Positions 21,678-33,925 of a DNA stretch of 64,000 nucleotides are shown one piece after another. Origin of the DNA: Canna indica (lineage: Eukaryota; Streptophyta; Magnoliopsida; Zingiberales; Cannaceae); assembly GCA_034359265.1 (NCBI GenBank), contig CP136890.1:44738501-44802500 (forward strand), read 5' to 3'. Within the stretch, counting starts at the first letter, position 1. Each line of letters starts with the position of its first letter. Made by a program: the position numbers and the translations under genes. The notes under the pieces are model-generated. The model was not told where the DNA came from. It did no database searches and saw only the letters and a list, made by a program, of their open reading frames with translations.

Positions 21678-22443
21678 ATTGTTGGGTGAAATGGCACACT
21701 AGAGGGGGACTGAATAGTGTGTTTACTAATTTATTAGACTAAATTTGATTTTAGTCATTATTGATTATTTAGGCAAATCGCAATTTATCGACAAGATGCG
21801 GAAGCAAAAATAAACCAATTAAGCACAAGCAAAGATATCAATGTAGACACAAGGATTTTATAGTGGTTCGGCCCCAATGCCTACTCCACTACCTAAGCAC
21901 CCCGCTTAGGATTTCCAAACTAAGTTTACTAGATTAAATAGTTTCCCTTACATAATGGACTTTGACTCGAAGAGTTTCACTCTCAACCTAAGGCACTTCC
22001 ACACCCGGAAGTCTCCGCCTTCTTATCGAGAGCACTCTTCCACCTCAACCATAAGGGACAACTCAACAAATCCTAGCGAACTGAGTTTACACCGGTGGAA
22101 TTAAGCCTCAAACACAAAGGCAACCACCCAATTTTAAGACCTAACAACCTAGGTCTTCACAAGCACAAATCCAAAGAAAACAATGTTCAAATAACAATTA
22201 AAATTACAATGAAAAGAGCTTAAAGAGTAAACCAAGATCAAATTCTCTTTTCCAAGCCTTCAAAGCCTCCAACTCGCCAAGTTGTAGAGCTCGAATTGAA
22301 GCTCAAGTTGAGGAAGAGTGTATGCTTGAAGAAGTTGTCGATGGAAGAACCGAGCGCTATTAATCGATCTTTAGAAGGCTCAAAACTCTCCTTTAAATGC
22401 TCAATTAAATCTGTAAGAAGTCTTAAGGGAGTTAGGTGAGGGT

Positions 22444-22451
22444 TATTTATA
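22444..22451 (-). promoter_or_regulatory. TATA box of copia A 5' LTR
   Basis: TATAAATA on the minus strand, directly downstream of the dyad array in LTR orientation. Confidence 0.75.
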
Positions 22452-22507
22452 ACCCTCAACTCAATGGGCTGTTTAACGGGCGGAGAACTAGCCGTTATAG
22501 CCGTTCG

Positions 22508-22922
22508 GTCGCTTGCTAGTCGATTATCGGTCGACCGACCGATCGACCGCCTGCGACAGCTACCCTTTCAGTGCTTTACTCACGTCGTCCGGTCGACCGA
22601 CGAGTCGACCGAATGGATCGCGACTTCATTGATCCGCAATTCGGTCGACTGATCGATCGACCGATGTAGTTAAGCTAGAGCCATGATTTGCGATTTATAA
22701 TCCAGTCAACCGATCGGTCGACCGATGCACCTTCTGCCAAATTTTGTCTTCGGTCGATCGACCGACGTAGCCTTCTGCCAATTTTTCTCCAACTTCGGTG
22801 GACCGACAGGTCGACCGAATGGCTACTGCCATTTTGTGGCATCATTCGGTCGATCGACCGGTCGACTGAATAGGCAACTGCCAGTATTCTGCCTTGTTCG
22901 ATCGACCGACCGGTCAACCGAA
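22508..22922. repeat. GGTCGACC dyad array (longest in window)
   Basis: Roughly eight dyads of the TCGGTCGACCGA type, separated by 40-60 bp spacers containing GGCTACTGCCA-like inverted repeats. Confidence 0.8.
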
Positions 22923-23254
22923 CTCAGGCTGAGGCTGATTTTTACTTTGAATTTGTTACATGCTTTTTCATGGATTTAGTTACCAAGTTTTAACTTGGAT
23001 AACTTTACAATTTGGCTTGGGATAAAATCATCCTAGGGGTATAATACATGATTTTTACTTGATCTATACCCGAGCCTTTCTTTGACGTTTTCTTCTTCTG
23101 TTTCTTTGACGGTCTTTTCTTTCGTTTCATTTGATTGAACTTCGCATGCTTATCGCAACCTCAACCTGAACTCCAAACTTCACACATAGACTAAATACAT
23201 GTTTGTTATCATCAAAATGAAGATCGGAGCTTGAGAGAAACCCTTAAGGCAACA

Positions 23255-23755
23255 AACAACTCAAACCACATACACAACAATAACCTGTGCAGACTATGAC
23301 ATTTCAAAAGAGAATAAATAGACTTAAATTCCAAACCAATCCATAGACTCAATGAAATATAAATGTTCAAGTTATTTAAAGAATGTTTAATAAATAAACC
23401 AAGATGCCTAAAAGAAAGAAAAATGCGAAAATAATAACCCGAGCCTACCTGACTCAACAACTCAAATAGAACTAAAAGGACTCAGGTATCCCCCTCGACC
23501 ACGACATATCACAACACCCACTGCCCTGCCACCACCAGCCGCATTACTGCACCCTGGTACCTCTCTAATCTCGCTCAGGTGCTGAAAAAAATAACAAAAA
23601 TGAGGGATAAGTCCAACTAGGACTTAGTGAGTAGATCAGTCGTCATTTCCACCATATCATCATCATGCAATCAATAATAATAAGGAGCATAATATAAGCA
23701 GTAAATGACAATATAACATCATAAGCTTATCTACTACCCTGCGCAATATAACAAC
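23255..23755 (-). repeat. Gypsy B 5' LTR, continued
   Basis: From about 23299 it matches 4180-4640 base for base over long stretches (ACTATGACATTTCAAAAGAG), then stops at the TGTTGATTG boundary of copia H. The outer part of this LTR is not found again in the window. Confidence 0.85.
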
Positions 23756-24781
23756 TGTTGATTGAATACCCACACAAGAAAGGGGGGGGGGTTGAATAGT
23801 GTTGGGTGACTTTTTACTTCTTCTTCAATTTCTTTTAAATCAATTCCAACTTCAATCGAAACTAAGTGCGACTAAGTGATATTCATTAGCAATTAAGAAA
23901 AGCAATTATAAATAATCAAACAAGGCAATGCAAACGCAAGAGATTATAGTGGTTCGGCCAATCGCCTACTCCACTAGCTTGGCTCCACACTAAGGATTTC
24001 TAACCAAATCCTTTATAGACTTTGTGTTTCCATTTGAATACAACCGAGGACTCGGTTCTGAACCCTTTGAGAACTCCTCAAACCTATTCACCTAGGCAAA
24101 ATACAATTCTATGAAGGAAACCCTAAGTGTTTACCCTAGCACACCTAGCAAGCTAATAGTGATGATTACAAGTTAAGAACAATGAAGAATGACAAGAAGG
24201 AGCTAAAAGGAAAACCAAGAGTGTGAGCTCCTTCCAAGTCTCCAACTCTTCAAGATGGCGAGCTCGAATCGTTGCTGGAGTTGAGACGAGAAGATCGCTT
24301 GAAGAGGATGAACCAATCGATGGAGCAAGCGAACACAAATCAATCTTTGAGGGCTTGGATCTCTCTTGGAAATTGGTGACGGGTATTTATAACCCCTCAC
24401 ACGAAATAGCTCTCCAACGGGCATTTTTTTGCCCGTTGGAAGCCGACCGATCGCTTGTCGGTCGATCGACCGATCGACTGCCCATCGACCGCTAGGGTTC
24501 TGCCCTTTTACACCCACATTCGGTTGACCAAATTGGCTACTGCCATCCGGTCGACTGAATGAGCCACTACCAGTTTCTGGCTTCGTTCGGTCGACCGTCC
24601 GGTTGACTGAAGTGGCTACTACCAATATCTTGCCTTGTTGACGATTTTTGTGTTTCTCCGAGTGAAATTCACGTGCGTATCGTAACCTCAACCTGAACTC
24701 AAAACTTCACACATATATTAAATACATATTTGTTATCATCAAAATAGAGATCGAAGCCTAGGGGCAACCCTTGGGCAAACA
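23756..24781 (-). repeat. 3' LTR of copia H (1.03 kb)
   Basis: Bounded by TGTTGATTG and GGGCAAACA. It carries a dyad array (24447-24612) and a TATA box at 24384-24391 (minus). It is diverged from the TGTTGGC-type LTRs but keeps their plan. Confidence 0.85.
24384..24391 (-). promoter_or_regulatory. TATA box of copia H 3' LTR
   Basis: TATAAATA on the minus strand in the context GGGTTATAAATACCC. Confidence 0.75.
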
Positions 24782-25220
24782 ATCTCCCCCTTTTTGATGA
24801 TGATAAACACAACAAGAAATTTTTATATAAAAGAAGACTCTAAGTATCATTTGTGAGTTTGAGTTAAGGCATGCGCAACTTAGTTTGCAACTTAACATAT
24901 GCTCCCCCGATCAATATGCATATTATGCTTGTAACTCCCCCTATCTATATGCATCATAAAATAAATGTGACCTTACTTGTTCTCCCCCTTTGGACATCAA
25001 TCAAAAAGGGCAAGAATTAAGGTACTATTAATGAGTTCCATCATTAATACCAATAAAATCATAAAACCGAGTATCATCTACCACCATAGTCGTTCTTATC
25101 AATGTAAGCCTATAGAAGGCAAACATCGATAAGTCGCAAAGCCACATTACAAGGCAATACATAAGTGTGATGATACTTCATGAAATGCAATTTTTCAAAC
25201 GACATGTATATTTTGAATTT
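24782..25220 (-). promoter_or_regulatory. Copia H 3' tail with polypurine tracts
   Basis: Non-coding. The AAAAAGGGGGAGAT tract abuts the LTR. Three more purine runs lie at about 24902-24908, 24935-24942 and 24981-24990, matching the copia A tail in order and spacing. Confidence 0.7.
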
Positions 25221-27192
25221 TCAGCCATTTGGAAATGCACAAATCCCTAATTGCATTCTTAAGTTCAGAAAGCTTTCTTCACTTGAGGGTTTTCTGAATA
25301 TATCCGCAAGTTATTTGTCGGTGGATACAAATTCCACGGATATATTTCCCTTAGTTACATTATCGCTAAGAAAGTGGTGCCTTAGATTAATGAGCTTGGT
25401 CCTAGAGTGTAAAATTGGATTTTTTGTTAAATTGATTGCACTAGTGTTATCACAATATATAGGTATACATGAATACTTAAGTCCATAATCTAAAAGGGTT
25501 TGTTTCATCCAAAGGACTTGTCCACAAGAACTAGCCGCAGCGATGTATTCCACTTTGGTAGTTGAAAGTGCAATCGAATTTTGATTCTTTGAGAACCAAG
25601 AAACAAAACTCATTCCTAGGAATTGACAACACCCACTAGTGCTTTTTCTATCTACTTTACACCCGGCAAAATCAACATCCAAAAAACCAATTAAATCGAA
25701 AGATGCATTACATCGATACCATAATCCTAAGTCAACCGTGCCTTTCAAATATCTCAATATGCGTTTGACCGCACTCAAGTGAGACATTTTAGGACAAGAT
25801 TGAAACCTAGCACATGCACAAACACTAAACACAGTATCGGGTCTACATGCAGTTAAATAGAGAAGGCTACCAATCATACCTTGATATCATTTTTCATCTA
25901 CTTTGACACCATCTTCATCTTTATCAAGCTTAATGGATGTACTCATTGGTGTAGAAGCTATCTTGGCTTCATTCATTCCGAACCTTTTGATGAGCTCCTT
26001 TGTGTACTTGGCTTAATTTATGAAGATCCCTTTGTTGGTTTGCTTGATTTGGAGACCAAGCATGAAGGAAAGTTCTCCCATCATGCTCATCTCAAACTCT
26101 TCTTGCATGCACTTTGCAAACCACTTACAAAGCAATTCATTAGTAGCACCAAATATTATATCATCAACATAAATTTGCACGAGTAAAATATCATTTTCAT
26201 TAATTTTTATAAAAAGAGAAGCATCGACTTTCCCAATGCTAAAGCCTTTCATACCAAGCCCTAGGGGCTTGTTTTAAACCATATAAAGCATTTTTAAGTT
26301 TAAAAACATGATTTGAAAACTCAAAACTTTCAAATCCATGGGGTTGTTCAACATAAACTTCTTCATCGACAAAACCATTTTAAAAAGCACTTTTAACATC
26401 CATTTGAAAGAGTTTAAAACCTTTAAAACTAGCATAGGCCAAAAGCATGCGAATTGCCTCTAATCTAGCTATGGGAGCATAAGTTTTATTATAGTCTATT
26501 CCTTCTTCTTGATTGTACCCTTGGGCCACTAACCTAGTTTTGTTTCTAATGACTAAACCTCCTTCATCTAGCTTGTTTCTAAATACCCATTTAGTCCCAA
26601 TTACGGTTTGTCCGCTAGGTCTAGGTACTATGTCTCAAACTTCATTCCTAACAAATTGATTAAGTTCGTCTTGCATAGCCATTACCCAAAATTCATCTTC
26701 TATTGCTTCCTTAATGTTTTTTGGCTCTACTTGAGATATGAATGCTACATATTGATAAATATTCTCAATTTTAGAGTGTATTACCACTCCCGTTGATGGT
26801 TCTCAAATGACTTGATCCATTGGATGATCTCTTATCAACCGGTACCCTTTGGGGAGAGGTGGTAGAGCTTCCTCTTCTTCTTCTTCATCTTGAGGTAGAG
26901 TTGATGATGAAGGTTCTTCATGGTGAGTTTCCTCATTGTTTTCATCTTCAACTTCTTTGTCATGAAATGTTAATTCCTCAAGTTCCTCACCTACATTCAC
27001 AATCTTAACATTTCCAGAAGAATCATTAGTTTCATCAAAAGCAACATGCATAGATTCTTCAACAATCATTGTTCTACGATTATAAACTCTATAGGCCCTT
27101 AGAACTATTAGAGTAACCTTGGAAAATGCCTTCATCGGATTTAGAATCAAATTTTCCTAGATGCTCCTTAGTGTTTAAGATAAAGCATTTGA
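25221..27192 (-). pseudogene. Copia pol: integrase tail, reverse transcriptase, RNase H
   Basis: Minus-strand order: integrase C-terminal block (KCFILNTKEHLGKFDSKSDE, about 27130-27190); acidic linker ending PKGYRLIRDHP; RT with GTKWVFRNK, LVAQGYNQEEGIDY and MDVKSAF (about 26400-26580); VFKLKNALYGLKQAPRAWYE (about 26260-26310); the active site YVDDIIFGAT (about 26140-26170); and RNase H with DFAGCKVDRKSTSG and VEYIAAASSCGQVLW (about 25530-25690). It ends near 25221. Defects: stops after KSAF, IFIN, VDEK and STDK, and a short deletion with frameshift just after WYERL. This is the only copia polymerase in the window and is dead. Confidence 0.9.
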
Positions 27193-27209
27193 ACAACATT
27201 CAACAGTAG

Positions 27210-28825
27210 TGTTGGTGAAATGGCCACACTAGAGAGGGGGTGAATACTGTGTTATCTAATATATTTGCCTAAATTCTATTTTAATCATTTATTGAACTAC
27301 TTAGGCAAATTGCAATTTATCGAATAAATGCGGAAGCAATAATAAAACAGTTAAACACAAACAAAGATAGCAATGCTAACACAATGAGATTTATAGTGGT
27401 TCGGCCCCAATGCCTACTTCACTACCTAAGCACCCCGCTTAGAATTTCCAAACTAAACTTTACTAGATTAATCTTGTTTTCCCTATAACGAGGACTTTGA
27501 CCCGAAGAGTCTCACTCTCAACCTAAGGCACTTTCACACCCGGAAGTCTCCGCCTTCTTACCGAGAGCACTCTTCGACCTCAACCTAAGGGACAACTCAA
27601 CTAATCCTAGTAAACTAAGTTTACAATGGTGGGTTTAAGCCTCAACACCAAGACAACCACCAACTCAATGAACCTAGAACTCAAATACACGAACACCAAA
27701 ATACAACAATAATGAGAGCAAATAATAAACAATATAAACTTAGCTCTCAAACAAGATGTCCTAGCTCCTCTTGATGACTTGAAGATGAATCAAGGCAAGC
27801 TCAAACTCAATCTCAAGGTTTCTAGGCTCAAAGCTAGGGTTCTTTGCAAAGATGGCTCAAGAATTCTTGTAGAGATGCAAGGAGTGGCTCTTTGAGGCTT
27901 AGAAGTATCATGGAAGACTTGGAAGAGAGTTTGGGGTGGGTATTTATAACCCCCCAAACAAAATGGACCGTCAACGGGCTGATTTCTACCCGTTGGCGAC
28001 GCCCAATCACTTGCTGGTCGATCGTCGGTCGACCGACCAAGCGATCGAAGGCATTATGCCAGTTCTGGGCAACGTTCGATCGACCGGTCGATCAATCGAA
28101 ATGCCTTCTCCTACGGCCGGTCGATCAATCGGTCGACCGAACCTATGCAGTCCAGACTGCTTTGGCTGGTTTTTTCTGCTTGTTTGCTCATTTTTGGGTT
28201 CCATCTTCTCTAAGTCTAATTATATAATATTTCTTAACTTTAAAACATAAATTTGATATAAGGATTACCCCCATTTGGATTCAATAAAAATATCTAAAAA
28301 ATAAAAACCCTTAAGAATCAAAATCTAACTTTTGGGGTCTAGTACAAATTTTCGAAAAACGAAAATTTTCTCATCTTTCGGATGAAATATGGGTAGGCTA
28401 AAGGCTTCCAGAAAATCCTTTAAAATACCTCATTGTCTAATTTTTACCTAAGAAACAATTACCGGCATTGTTGGTGCCAAGAAAATGTCTAGGTCATATA
28501 GCCCTCCAAGGAGCTCCCTAGGCTTAGTGAATTTCAAGGCATTTTACGAGTTTTCATGTTTTGGGGTTCGGCTTTGGTTTCTGGATTCTTTGCATCATAA
28601 AAGAGGATTACAACACATGCTAGACACCCTATACCTAAACTCTATCTTCTCGAAGAAATCCAAACGTCGATGACCATCCTTGCCAATTTCTCTGATTTTT
28701 CCGATTGGGGACATCGTGCGCTAACCGACTTGGAACCTGAAAGTATTTCTCAATGAAACATTAGTTCCATGATTGTTATCATCATAATCGAGATTAAGAC
28801 CAAGGTTGAAAACCTTAGGCCAACA
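27210..28825 (-). mobile_element. Copia solo LTR, TSD AGTAG
   Basis: 1616 bp from TGTTGGTG to GGCCAACA, with perfect AGTAG duplications at 27205-27209 and 28826-28830. It carries a dyad array at 28018-28142 and a TATA box at 27941-27948 (minus). No primer binding site or coding sequence adjoins it, so it is a solo LTR. It is inserted in copia H. Confidence 0.92.
27941..27948 (-). promoter_or_regulatory. TATA box of solo LTR
   Basis: TATAAATA on the minus strand, downstream of the dyad array. Confidence 0.7.
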
Positions 28826-28830
28826 AGTAG

Positions 28831-29098
28831 GTTTGTTCAATTCTGGCACTCTCTCCAAGAGAGTTTTCATTTTCTAAGGCTCAATTTCACAATCTGAGGT
28901 ACAGGGAAAGAAACTTCAGGAATTGGAGTAGCAATTTCAACTGCTTCTTGTACAGTTTTAACTAGGAGAATACTAGCAGAAGGACTTGGTACAAATTTCG
29001 TTGTTTTTGTAACAATAGCAGGATCCTGATGCTGATATTCAAGAATTGAAACTGTAGAAGGTAGAGAAAGACCATTCTTGACTGAATTGGAATCATGA
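28831..29098 (-). other. Unidentified open frame, part 2 of 2
   Basis: The minus strand is open for about 75 codons (HDSNSVKNGLSLPSTVSILE... to VPQIVKLSLRK), rich in Ser, Thr, Pro and Val. I do not recognise it. It sits where copia integrase would be expected upstream of copia H pol but does not look like integrase. The other half may be at 31588-31740, beyond the gypsy solo LTR. Confidence 0.35.
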
Positions 29099-31587
29099 TG
29101 TCACACCCCAACTGAGGGTAGTGTGACCAGCCAGGGCCTACATCCTACCATATAGCCTACTGTCTACACTGATATATAAGAAACCAGAACATATCGATGA
29201 AAAAGAAACCTCAACACAAACTTTATTCAAAGTTCACATACAATATATGTTTTCAAACCAAAGAGAAAACCATCATCGGAACAAACTGAACATCTCAAAT
29301 ATCAAAGTTTTACAAACTTTTCCAAAACACAACTGTCAGTGCAGAAAAGGAAACAACTACTAAGACACTGGATTATGACCCAAGGACGCTGCTACGAGGT
29401 ATGGCACCACCACCCGCCTCCAGCTGCACCATGCCGATAGGTTACAATCACTGCTCATGCTCTGCATAAGAAAACAAGGAAACAAACTATGAGACCACTT
29501 GGGACTCAGTGAGGGGTTCTTGAGAACCTCCACATAATCCTCAGTTATTCATACATAACATATAAGGCAACATAATATATATTCAGGGAGGTAAGTTACT
29601 TTCTAGTGTGACTACTAACCCAATGAGTCATTTCGTATAAACCATATATGTGAAAACTTGCCTTCTCGGCCTATCAATCCTCCGGCATCCGGCCCTTGGG
29701 CCTACTTATGGTATAGGAATCCCGACTACAATCGGCCCTACCATACAAGGTAGAATCACACTGGCCGACTGGCCACATCATATCAAGATGTAAACAAGAA
29801 ATCCCGTGCCATCGACTAGGATGGTCCACTAGCTAGTCTCCGGACACCGTCTGGGGTAGGGATAGCTAGTCCCACCCAACTGGTGTCTGACACCTAGCGG
29901 GCCCGCTGGTGCATCTCAAGACCCAAACACTAGCCGAGCTAAGCATTGGTCATTTTCGACCAGCACACTTCTCGGCGGACCATCGCAACCACATCACACA
30001 ATCAAATGCCCTAGGGTTTCCTTATATACACTTCGGGCCATTACCCGTATCCGGCCCTAATTCGTCCTGCAGGGTCAACAAATTTATGCTGCCCTTCCGA
30101 AATTGTTCACACCTAATAGTTCTAGGTTTCAAAAAATGCTTACTAGAAGTCCTAGAAGTTGTGTCATCTCCTAGCTAAGTTTCCACATATGCTAAGCATT
30201 ACGCAACGTCCTACATGTTATCTAACATTATACGCTACCTTGGGTGAGGAATTCTATGTACCGACCTTGGAATTCTACCCATGAACATTTTAGGACAGCT
30301 TGTATGATTTAAAGAAAAACAAGAATAACTTACAACAACTACTATATATACCTACGAGATTCATCAATAATCATTTGTACATTGAATTTAGAATTTATCT
30401 CAATAAGAAGCAACTTATATAGCATTGAAAGATAATCATATATTCGCAGCGCATGAAATACTAAGTATGGTAAAATATTTCATCATTTCAAAAATTAAAG
30501 AGTAATGAGCCAAGGATAGTCACTATGCTATCATTCCTATAATTACATGAAACAATAAATTTACTTGCTATAGTTAGGGTTCTTCCTAAGTGTCATCATG
30601 TCTCTATTGTTTTAGCATTCTAACCATGGAAATTTCCATCTAAAGCTCTCCCTCTCCCTCCCCTAGGCTCTGCCAAGCCTTGGGCAAGGTGAACCTTGCT
30701 CGGCCATACCTCTTAGGGTAGGAAAGGAAAAGAAGAATTAATCCCCGACCCTAATTCTTTGTCTCTGCTATATCTTAATTTCATATGGACTAGATTTCCC
30801 CTTCCCCTACACCTAGCCGAACCTTTCTCATGAAGTTCAGGGTTCATTCGGCCACACCTATGAGTTATAGGGAAGACAAGCTCCTTAACACGTGAAATCG
30901 ACGATTAAGAATGCTCCATTTATGAACTTAAGATCATCTGAGGGCTCTACTTCCGTCAAGGGAATTGGGGAAAATTTTGGCATGAACTTTCCCCTTTTCC
31001 CATGATTCGGCAGCCCTAGTATTGGAGAAATCAACGAGGAAAACAAAACGATCCGACAAGGATTGATACAGAACCATGAATACACAACTACGAAACCTCG
31101 ATTCGTTGGAAACTCGCGAGAAAACACGATCCTATCACCACTGTGGGTTCGGCTACCCGCCTCCCCCATTACTTCAAATGTAACCACTCACCTTGTCTGA
31201 GGAAGATGAAGGATCAGATGACGACAACTTCGAATCTTCCGGCGACGGCACGAAATCCCGGATCGACCAAAATCCCCTTTTCCTTCCTTCTTCTCCCCCT
31301 CTCCTATGTGCTGCCTTGTGCGACTCCAAGATAAGTCGCACGCAGAATGGATGAGGGATTTTAATCCCTAATCTAGCCTTCCATATTGGCCCTTGACTCT
31401 TACTCAAGACTCGACTAAACCCGAGATCGACTTGGGTTCCGACTCTACCCCCAACACGAGTAGATTTAAAATCGATTAAGGTATAGATTTAAATTGCATA
31501 CATCATTAGTCGAGTCATACCTTTTTACTCGAGGTGATCCCGAGACTCGACTCGACTACCCCCGGGTCCGGCGCGCTGCACCAAAAA
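29099..31587 (-). mobile_element. Gypsy A solo LTR, 3' terminus missing about 35 bp
   Basis: On the plus strand it starts TGTCACACCCCAACTGAGGG and ends within CGCGCTGCACCAAAA; the usual end GGGTCTTACA is absent. CATGA before it and AATGA after it could be a damaged target duplication. It contains the splice-donor-like site (31191) and the dyad (31350-31373). ORFs inside are chance. Confidence 0.85.
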
Positions 31588-31753
31588 TGATGTAGTTTCA
31601 ACTGAGTTAGTTTGAAAAATAATGCCAGAATAGGAAATGATTGTCATAAAAATCTCCCCCTCAGGAATAGAAACCCTAGGTAGAGAATCATGAATCTTAA
31701 ACGACAAACCTCGACCCTTTCTCGGAAGATGATCTACAGGATGATGTATACTG
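31588..31753 (-). other. Unidentified open frame, part 1 of 2
   Basis: The minus frame includes SFKIHDSLPRVSIPEGEIF and continues into the gypsy LTR. It may belong with 28831-29098, but the frames do not join cleanly. No family recognised. Confidence 0.3.
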
Positions 31754-32089
31754 TGTTGGCTTTAGGTTTTCAACCTTAGTCTTAATCATGGTTTTGATGA
31801 TAACAAACATGGGACTAATGATTTCATTGAGAATATCTTTAAGGTTCCATATCAATTAGCGTTGGATGTCCTCGATCGGAAAAATTGGAGAAATCATAAA
31901 TCGGAAGGACATTGATCGTCGCGCTCGAGTTCATCGCGAAAACTTCTCAAAGATCGACGAGTGCACCAAAGTCGCTTGGACGAGTTCAAAGATCACATGA
32001 AAGCTCTCCAAGATGATGCGTGTTGAAAGTCGGAACCTGGAAACAAAGCGCGGAATAAAACTAGGCTGAAAATTCAATTCAGCCTAAAT

Positions 32090-32405
32090 TCGATCGACCG
32101 GGCGGTCGACCGAACATGGTAAGAAAAAGGCCAGTAGCCATTTCGGTTGACCAGTCGGTCGATCGAACACTGCCTAAAATAGGCAGTGGCTACTTTAGTC
32201 GACCGATCGGTCGACCGACAGAGGCCTGAATTAGGTAGTAAGCCTGGCGGTCGACCGATCGGTTGACCAGTGGATACCCGAAGACGCAGATCACGTCGGT
32301 CTACCGATGGGTCGACCGAAAGTCGCGGATCGAAGAATTTGCGTCAAGGGAGAAAAGAAGCGGTCGAATGACCGGTCGACCAGTCGACCAGTCGGTCGAC
32401 CGACC
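32090..32405. repeat. GGTCGACC dyad array
   Basis: Seven or more dyads. Several are changed to GGTTGACC or GGTCGATC. A compact cluster near 32370-32405 alternates GGTCGACC and AGTCGACC with almost no spacer. Confidence 0.75.
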
Positions 32406-32468
32406 AATTGACCAGCGGCCTGCAATGGATAGAAAACTATCCGTTGAGCTATCATTTCTTTACCAGGG

Positions 32469-32476
32469 TATAAATA
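32469..32476 (+). promoter_or_regulatory. TATA box of copia solo LTR
   Basis: TATAAATA in the context AGGGTATAAATATACC. Confidence 0.75.
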
Positions 32477-33265
32477 TACCCTCATATGATTCATTTAAGA
32501 CTTCTTCCTTGATTATAACAGAGTTCAGTGAGTATTCAAAAGGAAGATTTAGAGCCTTCCAAAAGATTTAAAAGCTTGCGCTCTGCTTCTCCGTCGAGTT
32601 CATTCTTCAAGCGCTAGTTGCTGCCTTAACTTGGGTGTTGACTCAAGCTCTACCGCTTGAGGAGTTGAAGGATTGAAGGCAAAAGAGATTTCTTTATTGG
32701 TTTCATCCTTTAGCTCTTTTCAATTGTATTTTAACTGTTATTTAAATTGTGTTTAATTTATGCGTCTGTAGAAGACCGGGTGGTTGGTCTTCTGTGTGAA
32801 GTGGTATCCTTGGTGTAGAAGGAATAAAGCCACTTGTGTAAACTTAGTGTTTACTAGGATTAGTTTAGTTGTCCATTAGGGTTGAGGTGGTAGAGGACTC
32901 TCGATAAGAAGGCGGTGACTTCCGAGTGTGGAAGTGCCTTAGGTCGAGAGTGCGTCTCATCGGTGAAAAGTCCTCGTGTGTAAGAGAAATGTAAATTAAT
33001 CTAGTAAAACTAGTTTGGAAATCCTAAGCGGGGTGCTTAGGTAGTGGAGTAGGCATTGGGGCCGAACCACTATAAAACTTGTGTTTGCATTGTTTCATAT
33101 TGTTGTGTTTTAATTGATTAATCATTTATTGCTTCCGCATATAATCATTGAATCGCAGATTGCCTAAACGATTTAAGTAAATGATTAAAATCGAATTTAG
33201 GCGAAAAGAATTAGTTAACACACTATTCACCCCCCCCCCCCTCTATTGTCGCCATTTCGCCCACA

Positions 33266-33408
33266 TACTACTCCCTATTAATGAATTCAGTTTTTTACAT
33301 AAAATGTGAACTTATACTACTAATAGATAAGTTTGCTCATTAATTCTCTATTAACTCATGTAATGGGGTCCCAAAATTTAATGAAATTAGAGATGCTTGA
33401 ATACAAAG
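33266..33408. other. Short host segment between two solo LTRs
   Basis: AT-rich, no gene seen. It ends in CAAAG, the target duplicated by the next LTR, and is continuous with 37744 onward once that LTR is removed. Confidence 0.6.
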
Positions 33409-33925
33409 TGTTGGATGAAATGGCACACTAAAGGGGGGTGAATAGTGTGTTTAATAATTCTTATGGCCTAATTCCGATTTTAAATATTTCTTTGATTACT
33501 TAGGCAAATTGCTATTTATTGACTAGATGCGAAAACAAAAATACAACAATTAAGCACAAACCAAATATCAATGCTAACACACTGATTTATAGTGGTTCGG
33601 CCCCAATGCCTACTCCACTACCTAAGCACCCCGCTTAGGATTTTCAAACTAAGTTTACTAGATTGAATTGATTCCCTTACAAAGAGAACTTTGATCCGAA
33701 GAGTCTCACTCTCAATCTAAGGCACTTTCACACCCGAAAGTCTCTGCCTTCTTACCAAGAGCACTCTTCCACCTCAACCCTAAGGGGCACCTCAACTAAT
33801 CCTAGTAAGCTATGTTTACACAAGTGGTTTTACACCTTCTACACTAAGGTAACCACTTACATCCAAAGACCAACAGTAGGTCTTCTTACAAATTCAAATA
33901 CAATGAATTGAAAAACAAAGGGAAA

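Larger units (their letters stand above)
15955..23254 (-). mobile_element. Copia A (-): gag plus extra 3' ORF, no pol
   Basis: Minus-strand order: 5' LTR (23254-21680), primer binding site, gag, conserved island, non-coding DNA, transposon-protein-like ORF, repeated purine tracts, polypurine tract, 3' LTR (16881-15955). The flanking AACAC (15950-15954) and AACAA (23255-23259) are a near-perfect target duplication. No protease, integrase, RT or RNase H is present in 7.3 kb, so any movement would need enzymes supplied in trans. It is inserted in the 5' LTR of gypsy B. Confidence 0.9.
21680..23254 (-). repeat. 5' LTR of copia A (1.58 kb)
   Basis: Complete LTR with TGTTGGG/GGCAACA ends. It contains the dyad array 22508-22922 and a TATA box at 22444-22451 (minus). 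ORFs at 22464-22979 on both strands fall on the array and are not genes. Confidence 0.9.
4151..23755 (-). mobile_element. Gypsy B: minus-strand Ty3/gypsy element with several insertions
   Basis: Read on the minus strand: 5' LTR (23755-23255 plus 15954-15894), primer binding site 15879-15890, gag/protease remnant, RT, RNase H, integrase, polypurine tract and 3' LTR 4151-6354. Three later insertions interrupt it: copia 6916-10218 (TSD GGTAG), solo LTR 11890-14293 (TSD CAGGA) and copia 15955-23254 (TSD AACAC/AACAA). The 5' LTR is cut again at 23756 by another copia. Removing the inserts restores reading continuity, for example across the RT-RNase H junction. The motif style resembles chromovirus (Tekay/Del-like) elements; that assignment is inference. 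Confidence 0.85.
23756..29098 (-). mobile_element. Copia H (-): pol-bearing copia remnant, 5' end rearranged
   Basis: A 3' LTR (23756-24781), a polypurine tract and the end of pol (integrase tail, RT, RNase H; 27192-25221) are clear. A later solo LTR interrupts it at 27210-28825. Upstream of 27192 the reading no longer matches copia integrase, so the true 5' limit is uncertain. It inserted into the gypsy B 5' LTR. Its 3' tail is nearly the same as that of copia A. Confidence 0.75.
31754..33265 (+). mobile_element. Copia solo LTR, TSD TACTG/TACTA
   Basis: 1512 bp from TGTTGGCTTTAGG to TTTCGCCCACA. The flanking TACTG and TACTA differ at one base. It has a large dyad array (32090-32405), a TATA box at 32469-32476 and a run of about 13 C near the end (about 33229-33241). 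No internal region adjoins either side. Confidence 0.88.

Noticed and set aside
33229..33241. Poly-C run as a functional site
   Set aside because: It is the usual C-run before the LTR end (CACCCCC...), expanded in this copy, probably by slippage.
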